Origin: Nostoc sp. FACHB-973
GTDB taxonomy: Bacteria > Cyanobacteriota > Cyanobacteriia > Cyanobacteriales > Nostocaceae
Length of the DNA stretch: 64,000 nt
Direction of reading: 5' to 3'
Assembly (NCBI RefSeq): GCF_014698115.1
Contig: NZ_JACJSJ010000002.1
Location: 124,001-188,000 of the forward strand
How positions within the stretch are numbered: the first letter of the stretch is position 1; each line of letters starts with the position of its first letter. The notes beneath the pieces are model-generated. The model saw nothing but the letters and a program-made list of their open reading frames with translations, ran no database searches and was not told where the DNA came from. Position numbers and translations under genes: made by a program. Shown in pieces: positions 1-7,900 of the stretch.

Positions 1-222
1 AGCTAGAGAAGCTTTGCCAAGGCGTCATATAGCGGTTCCCATTCAGATGGGGTACAGTATGATATCGCCAGGTGTAGGGGCACGGCATTGCCGTGCCCCT
101 ACAGGTGTACCTTTTCAGGTCAGGAAACGCTATAATTAAACGCTTTTATTCTTTCATTAATAAGACTCTCAAATATTGCTGAATTCTGAATTCTGAATTC
201 TGACTTCTGAGTTCTGTTCATC
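1..222. repeat. Spacer with palindromic repeat and STRR
   Basis: No gene is visible between the window edge and the protease stop. It holds a GC-rich inverted repeat at 74-102 (13-bp arms, 3-nt loop) of the kind seen again at 17130 and 40474. At about 180-215 there is a short tandem run of the ATTCTGA type, the heptamer repeats common in Nostoc spacers. The inverted repeat could act as a terminator, but there is no clear T-run. Confidence 0.6.
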
Positions 223-1566
223 CTAAAATTTCAAATCGCCAGCGCGGACGCTCATGGGTTGATTAGTTTGATTGATTGGCGGTTGGGCGAAGTTGTTACC
301 TGATAGAATAGCGATCGCTCTGGCATATTGGGGATCGCTCTTAGTTCCGATTAAATCTGGATTAGAAGCCAACTGACGCTCTTGTGCCTCTGTCAAGTCT
401 AGCTTGATATCTGGCGTAATCCCTTTATGGTTGATATCGGTTCCCGCAGGGGTGTAGTAGTGAGCAATGGTGACTGCTAGACCCGAACCATCCGCTAGTT
501 CATGGACTGATTGTACTAAGGCTTTGCCAAAGGTTTGACCGCCAACAACTACCGCTCGCTTATTATCCTTGAGTGCGCCTGTGAGGATTTCGCTAGCACT
601 AGCTGAATTACCATCTACCAATACTGCCAAGGGACGATTTGTTAAGGCAGTGCGATTGGCTTTAGTTTCTTCAGTGCTTCCTACACGGTCTACAGTCTTA
701 ACAATACCGCCGTCATTATACCACATCCGAGCAATTTCAATGCTGGCTTGTAACAAACCGCCGGGATTTCCCCGCAAATCCAACACATAAGAATCAACCT
801 TCTTACTGTTCAAATCGCGGATGGCTCGTTGCATTTGCTCTGCGGCGTGGGCGCTAAATTCCCGCAAACGGATGTAGCCAACGCGGCGATTTCCTTCTTG
901 CCTGAGGGTGTAACGTACTGTTGGTACTTCAATATTTGCTCTCGTTAGCTTCAGTTCAAAGGCATTTTGCCCCGCACGTCTGAGCCGTAGGCTGATGGGA
1001 GTACCGGCTTTGCCGCGAATTAGTTTGGAGGCGTCATCCACTTTCATTTTGAGAGTGGGTTTGCCGTCAATGGCCACAATTTCATCGCCTGCTTTGATTC
1101 CAGCTTTCAGCGCCGGAGAATTCTCGATGGCTTCGACAACAGTCAGGCGCTGAGTTTTTTCGTTGACTTCCATGCGGACGCCAATCCCAGAGACTTCTCC
1201 AGAGGTTTGGCTAGTCAGGGCTTCAAACTGTTTGGGGTCCATGAACCGAGTGTAAGGATCTCCCAAGGTTTGTAAAGCTTCGCGGATAGCAGCATAAGCT
1301 TCTTCACGAGTGGAATAGTCTTTGCTCAACAAGCTTTGCCTAGTTGCTTGCCAGTTTTGTTGATTAAATTTGCCATCAACATATTCGTGATTCACCAGTT
1401 GCCAAACTTGGTCAACTATCGCTTTTGGGCTGTCTTGTAGACTTAGGGCTGCACGTACACCGCGAGTCCAAGCAGAACCGAACACAGACATGGTAGCAGT
1501 CGTAGCGATCGCTCCACCAATCAAGGCTACTTGGAGCGGCGAGTAACTTTTCGCAGATTGGTTCAT
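223..1566 (-). CDS. ctp: Carboxyl-terminal processing protease (S41)
   Basis: This is a periplasmic or thylakoid-lumen serine protease of the S41 family, which trims C-termini such as that of the photosystem II D1 precursor. An N-terminal hydrophobic segment lies at residues 13-30. A PDZ domain follows at about 120-205, and then the catalytic core, with Ser323 in GNSASASEI and Lys348 in TFGKALVQ, 25 residues apart as in D1 processing protease. The length of 447 aa is normal. Cyanobacteria usually carry several paralogues (CtpA, CtpB, CtpC), and I cannot tell which this is. The ATG start has no strong Shine-Dalgarno sequence. It is monocistronic. Confidence 0.93.
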   Translation of the reverse strand: MNQSAKSYSPLQVALIGGAIATTATMSVFGSAWTRGVRAALSLQDSPKAIVDQVWQLVNHEYVDGKFNQQNWQATRQSLLSKDYSTREEAYAAIREALQTLGDPYTRFMDPKQFEALTSQTSGEVSGIGVRMEVNEKTQRLTVVEAIENSPALKAGIKAGDEIVAIDGKPTLKMKVDDASKLIRGKAGTPISLRLRRAGQNAFELKLTRANIEVPTVRYTLRQEGNRRVGYIRLREFSAHAAEQMQRAIRDLNSKKVDSYVLDLRGNPGGLLQASIEIARMWYNDGGIVKTVDRVGSTEETKANRTALTNRPLAVLVDGNSASASEILTGALKDNKRAVVVGGQTFGKALVQSVHELADGSGLAVTIAHYYTPAGTDINHKGITPDIKLDLTEAQERQLASNPDLIGTKSDPQYARAIAILSGNNFAQPPINQTNQPMSVRAGDLKF

Positions 1567-1877
1567 GTATATTAGCTGGAATAATTGTGTTGTTGACAGT
1601 TTAGCAATCAGGCTTTCTAAAAATTTTTAAGTTTTTATACCCCAAACTCAGCTATGCTTTCTCGATCCTTTGGCATTGTGATAATGCCGAAAATACTGCA
1701 TTAGTTATTAATAACCATTTCTGAGTTTGTTTGCCTTCTCCGGAAGGCTATACTGACGATGTGACACTTCGATCGCCGTCATCTTTGTACCTTAGATTAC
1801 TTTTATAAGATAGCACTTCGATCGCTTAATTGCAGTGATCTTGGACAGTCATCAAATCGGCTTTTTTGATATCAGTC
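1567..1877. other. Spacer between divergent ctp and ydcF-like genes
   Basis: This 311-bp divergent spacer is AT-rich. It contains two short copies of CACTTCGATCGC (around 1764 and 1814) and one GTA-N8-TAC match at 1787-1800. No small gene is visible. Promoters for both flanking genes must lie here, but none is clear enough to call. Confidence 0.5.
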
Positions 1878-2648
1878 ATGAAACATAAATTTATTATCAA
1901 ATCATTAATTTCCATTAAAAAAAGTTTGGTTAATCGGTGGCAATTGTTACAAAAACTAACTCTGGGATTGTGCTTTGTTTTGGGTGCTTGGTTGATTTTT
2001 ACCACTATAACCTTAGTTTTTGCTTCTTCGCAGCCAGTGGATGCCTTCTTTGTGCTTGGTGGGAGTATTCGTCGAGAAACATATATTGTCCAGCAAGCAA
2101 AACAATACCCGCAAATCCCAATTTTAATTTCTCATGGCTCCCCAGATCCTTGTATATGGTTAATTTTTCAGCGGGAATCCGTAAGCTTAGAAAACGTTTG
2201 GTTAGAAAAGTGTGCAAATTCTACCTTTGAAAATTTTTATTATAGTATTCCTTTGCTGCGTAAATGGGGTGTACATAAGGTAAAACTGATTACGTCTCCG
2301 ACTCATTTACCAAGGGCTAAATGGATGGCGCAGATTCTTTTGGGCGCTCATGGTATTTGGGTAGAGCCAGAAATCGTGCAAGAGTTAGGTGTTCCTGGTA
2401 ATCATGAATCTTGGCTCAAAACGGGACTAGATTTAACCCGCAGCTTATTTTGGGCGATTTTAAGTCAAATTATTGAACCACAATGCTCAAATATCATCAA
2501 ACTTAGTCAAGTAGATATGCCAGATTGGCAGAATCGAGGTTTTAAGTGCGAACATCAAGGGGGAGTGGGGATAGATGGGCAGGGGGTGCAGGGGAGGCAG
2601 GGGAGGCAGGGGAGGCAGGGGGGGCAGGGGGTGCAGGGGGAGAAATAA
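1878..2648 (+). CDS. YdcF-like (DUF218) membrane-anchored protein
   Basis: This is a DUF218/YdcF-like protein of unknown function; relatives such as SanA and ElyC act in envelope maintenance. A transmembrane anchor at about residues 28-50 is followed by the domain, starting at VDAFFVLGGS and including the TSPTHLPRA segment. I chose ATG 1878 over TTG 1866. The last roughly 28 residues are Gly/Gln-rich (GRQGRQGRQGG) and come from a G-rich minisatellite that has replaced or extended the natural end. The domain therefore probably stops near residue 225. A second DUF218 protein lies at 49119-49808. Confidence 0.75.
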   Translation: MKHKFIIKSLISIKKSLVNRWQLLQKLTLGLCFVLGAWLIFTTITLVFASSQPVDAFFVLGGSIRRETYIVQQAKQYPQIPILISHGSPDPCIWLIFQRESVSLENVWLEKCANSTFENFYYSIPLLRKWGVHKVKLITSPTHLPRAKWMAQILLGAHGIWVEPEIVQELGVPGNHESWLKTGLDLTRSLFWAILSQIIEPQCSNIIKLSQVDMPDWQNRGFKCEHQGGVGIDGQGVQGRQGRQGRQGGQGVQGEK

Positions 2649-2650
2649 GC
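2556..2650. repeat. G-rich minisatellite at the 3' end of the YdcF-like gene
   Basis: A 9-bp-type tandem repeat (GGGGAGGCA variants) runs in frame into the end of the YdcF-like gene and supplies its last residues and the stop region. Similar arrays lie at 4630-4700, 26070-26160 and 35515-35720. Confidence 0.8.
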
Positions 2651-2692
2651 GATGACAAAGGACTTTTGGTTTTTGGAGCGATGCCTTCTGGA

Positions 2693-2713
2693 GCGAGACG
2701 CACTCGCGTTCGG
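2693..2713. repeat. Small dispersed repeat, copy 1 (21 bp)
   Basis: A 21-bp GC-rich word beginning GCGAGACGCACTCGCG is repeated exactly, in reverse complement, at 58424-58444. It lies in the spacer between the convergent YdcF-like and TpsB genes. Confidence 0.75.
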
Positions 2714-2768
2714 CGGGTTTTACCTACGCTGTCTCCTTCATCCCCCTCATTTCACTCCCCACTTTCCA

Positions 2769-4592
2769 TTAGGGTTGATACCGTAGGCTAAAATAAAAGC
2801 CATCATCTTGAGCGTTATTACCGCGATCGCTCAAATCGATAAATGGAAATCCATAATCAAGTCGTAAATTTAAATTATCAATACCAAAGGCTTCATTCCA
2901 CAATAATCCTAAGCCTGCACCGATGAGAAAAGTTTGATCGGGTAGGGAATTCGGATTATTAGACTTATTCCACACAGATCCCATGTCAACAAATGGTGCT
3001 ACTTGAATCGTCGATAATCCAGACTCATTACGCTGCATTGTGATTCTATCTTCGATCGCTACACGAAATCCATTGTCACCTGAGCGGACATTCTGGCGAT
3101 ATCCTCTGACTGATTGTCCGCCGCCAATGACGAATTGCTGGGAAGGTAAGAGGCTATCTGGTGTGAGCTGCAACTCTGCTTGGACGATCAATAATTGATC
3201 GTTGCTGAGTCGCTGTACGCGCTGTATTTGACCTAGCCAACTGAAAAAGCGACCGTCGGGTATGGGGTCATTGTTGATCGTGGCGTCTAAGATGTCAATG
3301 CCAAAACTAAATTGCGATCGCAAGAACCAAGCACCTTGGGGTTCGCGTCTGATATAATCTTGACCAAACTTAATTACACTGGTACGGCTAACTCCATTGG
3401 CATCGGGACCGACACCAAAGGGGGTTGCAAGGTTATCGAAGAGAAAAGTTTGACCATCTTGATAGGTAAATCCTAAAGATAAGGCAAATTCTTCTCTTGG
3501 CGATCGCATCAATGGTTGGCGGTAATTGATTTCATAAAGATCCTGGTTTGCCCGAATGCCAAAGGCGTCGAAGGGTGCTTCAGTGATTCTGTTACGATTA
3601 AATGCAGCTCTAATTTGCACCTTGCCATCCATCGCATTTACTGGAACCTGATAGCTAAAATCAAAGATATCGGAACCACCAGTGAACGAGTGAAAATAAG
3701 ACCCTGCTAACTCATCTCCCATCCCAGTTAAATTGCGATGGCGCAGTTCAACACCCAATCTTTCTGCACCAATACTGGGAGGCGAATAATTATCTACACC
3801 CAAGCTACCAGTTAAAGGATTTGCCTCTTCAACTCTCACAACCAGAACGCTTTGACCAACTTTACCCGTGGGACGCAGACGCGCTTCCACATTTGTAAAC
3901 AGGGGATCGAGTCGCAATAGCTTTAGTTGGTCTTCCAACTTACCAATATTCAGAGGAATACCAGCACCTAATTCGATACGACTGCGAATATAAGATGGGT
4001 TTAATCGCCGCGTTCCTTGGATGTCTATCTCTGCTAAACGCCCTTCAATTACCCGAATCACCACAACACCATCAGTGGTACTAGGTTGCTGAGTTTCTGG
4101 AATCGCTCTGGAATTGAGATACCCTTTATTTAGGTAAAGCTGGGTAACGGCGTCTGCTGCTTGTCTGATTTCTTCTAAAGTCAAGTCTCGTTCTTCAAAC
4201 GGCTTGACAACTGCATTCAAGTCATTTTCACTAAAAACTGTGCTATCCGTCACCTGGATTTTGCGGACTCGAATGCGTTCTGGTGGCGATGATTCGGGGT
4301 TTGGTTGTTGTTGATTAGGTTCAGTTACCGGCGAAGGTTCTGTTTCCTGTACGATTTGTAACTCTGGGTAACTACTATTTGATGTCGAAATATCGGCTGT
4401 AGCTCTAAGTCCGTTGGCAGTTAGAATCCAGAGGGCGGGCAGAATTAACAAGCCACACTTGAAACTGAAACTGTGCTGATTCCATTTAGTATTTGCCAGA
4501 CTTTGCCAAGCGTCTAACTGATGAGAGAGATAGACAATTCTTGGCTGAGTCACTGCTTTCGGCTTAACACGAGTTTCTGTTCCTTTTGTCAT
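2769..4592 (-). CDS. TpsB outer-membrane transporter (ShlB/FhaC/HecB family)
   Basis: This is the outer-membrane partner of a two-partner (type Vb) secretion system. It recognises the TPS domain of its exoprotein and exports it through a 16-strand barrel. A hydrophobic signal segment (about residues 45-64) follows a basic leader. A Pro-rich linker comes next, then POTRA domains (about 100-250, including RVIEGRLAEIDIQG) and the Omp85-type barrel carrying the family VRGY motif (VRGYRQNVRSGDNGF) near residue 497. The length of 607 aa is typical. It diverges from the TPS exoprotein gene at 4929, which is the obvious substrate. Confidence 0.92.
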   Translation of the reverse strand: MTKGTETRVKPKAVTQPRIVYLSHQLDAWQSLANTKWNQHSFSFKCGLLILPALWILTANGLRATADISTSNSSYPELQIVQETEPSPVTEPNQQQPNPESSPPERIRVRKIQVTDSTVFSENDLNAVVKPFEERDLTLEEIRQAADAVTQLYLNKGYLNSRAIPETQQPSTTDGVVVIRVIEGRLAEIDIQGTRRLNPSYIRSRIELGAGIPLNIGKLEDQLKLLRLDPLFTNVEARLRPTGKVGQSVLVVRVEEANPLTGSLGVDNYSPPSIGAERLGVELRHRNLTGMGDELAGSYFHSFTGGSDIFDFSYQVPVNAMDGKVQIRAAFNRNRITEAPFDAFGIRANQDLYEINYRQPLMRSPREEFALSLGFTYQDGQTFLFDNLATPFGVGPDANGVSRTSVIKFGQDYIRREPQGAWFLRSQFSFGIDILDATINNDPIPDGRFFSWLGQIQRVQRLSNDQLLIVQAELQLTPDSLLPSQQFVIGGGQSVRGYRQNVRSGDNGFRVAIEDRITMQRNESGLSTIQVAPFVDMGSVWNKSNNPNSLPDQTFLIGAGLGLLWNEAFGIDNLNLRLDYGFPFIDLSDRGNNAQDDGFYFSLRYQP

Positions 4593-4928
4593 TTCTTTTC
4601 GTTAGAGTGCCCGGTGACTGGGGAGTGGGGAGATGGGGGAGATGGGGGAGATGGGGGAGATGGGGGAGATGAGGGAGATGGGGGAGATGAGGGAGATGGG
4701 TGAGAACTTGCAACAAGTCTTTCCCCTTGTCCCCATTCCCCATTCCCTATTCCCCACTCCCCACTCCCCACTCCCTTTTTATGAATGCATGAATATTTGA
4801 ATATCATATTTTTGACATTCCAATTTAAGAAAATTTGTAACTAAAAAATAATAAACAGCAATGATTACCTAAGTGAAAGCCCTTAACACTATATTCTGGT
4901 AACAGGTAGAAAACTTGGGATTACTTCG
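4593..4928. repeat. Divergent spacer with GATGGGGGA minisatellite
   Basis: This 336-bp spacer between tpsB and the exoprotein gene holds about eight copies of the 9-mer GATGGGGGA at 4630-4700, followed by CCCCATTCC/CCCCACTCC runs to 4770. The AT-rich 4790-4928 part probably carries the exoprotein promoter. Apparent short reading frames here are artefacts of the repeats. Confidence 0.8.
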
Positions 4929-7900
4929 ATGTCACCACTGATTTCCATTGTCATCGTTAATTACAACCGGGAGGCTTACCTTCAAGAAGCGATCGCTAGT
5001 GTCTTAGCGCAGACATGGCCAGATTTGGAGCTAGTAATTTGGGATGATGGATCTTGTGATGAATCAGTGGCGATCGCCAAAAGATATGCTCAACAAGATG
5101 GACGAGTGCGGGTAATCCAAGGACACCATCAAGGAGTTGCTAAGGCTTGCAAAGCTGCAATTAACGAAACTAGTGGCAGTTACATCGGTATAGTTGACAG
5201 TGATGATATCCTCGCCCCTACGGCCTTAGCCGAAACCGCCGCAGTTCTGAATCGCCACCCAGAAACGGGATTTGTTTACACTGACTATTTAAATATCGAT
5301 GCAGATGGCAAAGTTCTTGGTTATGGCGATCGCTGTGATATCCCCTACTCAAAAGAAGGTCTGTTGGTAAACTTCATGACTTTCCACTTCCGCCTCATGC
5401 GTCGTTGTATTTACGACCAAGTGGGGGGTGTCAATGCGTCCTTTACTGGTACTTCCTATGATTACGATTTGTGTTTAAGACTTTCCGAAATTGCCCAGGT
5501 ACGCAGAGTTAAACAGCCTCTATACTTCTACCGAATTCATTCCGAAAGCATCTCTGTTACTAAAAGAACAGAACAAATACTCTGGTCAAAAAAGGCGATC
5601 GCCCAAGCACTTTGGCGACGCGGATTAGCAAATAAGTTACAAATCGATGTAGAATTGCCCGCAGGTAGCTTCATCTTGCGGCGCAAAAAATCTTTACTCT
5701 CCAGTATCGCCACTTCAGTAATAGTTATTGCTCCGCTGCTCGGTGGCATCAGTCCCACCCAAGCACAGCAAATTGTTCCTGCTGCCGATGGTACAAACAC
5801 AATTGTAACTCCCAACGGCAACCGACTTGATATCACCGGCGGTACAACTTCTGGTGATGGTGCCAACCTCTTTCACAGCTTTCAACAGTTTGGGATTTCA
5901 CCAGAACAAATCGCCAACTTTCAAGCCAGCCCAGCGTTGCAAAATATCCTTGGTCGAATTACAGGCGGTAATCCTTCCATCATCAATGGCTTAATTCAGG
6001 TGAGTGGTGGTAGCCCTAACTTGTTCTTGATGAATCCAGCCGGATTTATTTTTGGAGCAAACGCCAGCTTAAATGTACCTGGTGCTTTCACGGTGACAAC
6101 AGCCAACGGCATTGGTTTTGGTAGCAGTTGGTTTAATGGTATTGGTGTTAATGATTACATTAATTTAGTGGGAAACCCCAATGGATTTGCCTTTAGTACT
6201 AGCCAGCCAGGGGCGATCGTGAATGCTGGAAATTTGGCAGTCGGTACGGGGCAGAATTTGAATTTATTGGGTGGTACGGTGGTAAACACCGGGCAAGTTT
6301 CAGCACCAGGAGGACAAATAACTGTCACATCCGTACCCGGTCAAAATTGGGTGCGTCTCAGTCAGCCAGGAAATGTGCTGAGTCTGGAAATTCAGCCCCT
6401 CGCCTCTAGTAGTAACCAACCCAATAACTGGACAATTCCCATTGCATCTTTACCAGAATTGCTCACAGTCGGTAACACTAACACCGGGTTAACTGCCAAT
6501 GCTGATGGTACTGTACAACTAACAGGCTCTAACGTCAAAATTCCTGCAACTCCAGGTACAACCATTGTTTCTGGCACAGTGGATGTATCAAGTCAAACAG
6601 GCGGGACAGTGACTGCTTTGGGTAAAAGAGTGGCGGTGATTGATGGCAATATTAACGCCTCTGGAACAAATGGTGGCGGTACGGTACTAATTGGTGGCGA
6701 TTACCAAGGTAACGGAACTTTACCCAACGCAGAGCAGACTTATGTTAACTCCAACTCCACGATTAATGCCGATAGCAATTTGCATGGAAATGGCGGACGG
6801 GTGATTGTTTGGGGGAACGACACAACCCAATTTTTTGGTAACATTTCAGCTCGTGGAGGAGCAAATGCTGGCAATGGTGGTTTTGTCGAAGTATCGGGCA
6901 AAAATTTCTTGACCTTCAACGGTGTGGTTGATACTTCAGCCGCCAATGGCAGCTTTGGTACATTATTGCTAGACCCCAGCACATTGACTATTATCGATGG
7001 TGGAGCAGGTACTTTTGATGCCACAGCTGGTAACATTGCTTTTGGCGATGCAGATATTGGGGGTAATACAGTTTCATGGGGTGCGATCGCCACTTCAGGT
7101 GCAAATATCAACTTACAAGCCACAGGCAATATTACCATCAATGACATCACCGGAGCGACACCTGGAGTCACTACCGCCGCTGGTGTTGCGACATTAAACT
7201 TGGGTAGTGGCGGTAGCTTTAGCCTCTCCTCACAAACTGGTTCTGTAAACTTTGTCGATCCTACCAACACAATTGTCACAACTGGAGGAGCAATAAATAT
7301 TTCTGGAGCCAGCCTATCACTAGGAAATCTAGACACAACTGCTGATTTCAGTAGAAGCGGGGATATAACCTTGTCTGGGAGTGGCAACATTAGTGCAGGC
7401 AACATCATTGCCAGTGGACAGGGCTACTCAGCAGGTAATGTTCAAGTCATAAGCAGCAATGGTGGAATTACCCTGAATCAGATCAACACCAGCGATAGTG
7501 GAGGGGTTGGCAATGCCACAGCTGGGACAGTGACTTTGACTGCGGCAGGCAATATCTTCACTAATGCGATCGATTCTTTTTCCAATGATGCTGGTGGCTT
7601 AGGTACTGGTGGCGATGTACAAGTAACAACCACCGTAGGTAGTATCACCACCGGGGCAATAAACTCGTCTCTAGTCAAGGAAGGAGGTGGCCAATTTACT
7701 GGCACGGCTGGTGCGGTCACCTTAACTGCCACAGATAATATCACTGTGAATGGCGGTATTAATACCTCAGCCAGCACCACGGGAGTAGATGGTGATACAA
7801 GTGCTACAGGCGGTGCAGTCAGCTTAAGCGCTACAAATAATATTACGGTGAATGACGCTATCAATGCTTCAGCGATCGCCACTGGATTTGATACAGAAAC

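Noticed and set aside
1787-1800. GTA-N8-TAC match upstream of the YdcF-like gene
   Set aside because: About fifteen chance matches are expected in a window of this size, and the gene has no known nitrogen link.
6740-7408. Long minus-strand frame (222 codons) and others inside the TPS gene
   Set aside because: They are antisense shadows of a repetitive, biased gene, with low-complexity hydrophobic translation and no start signals.
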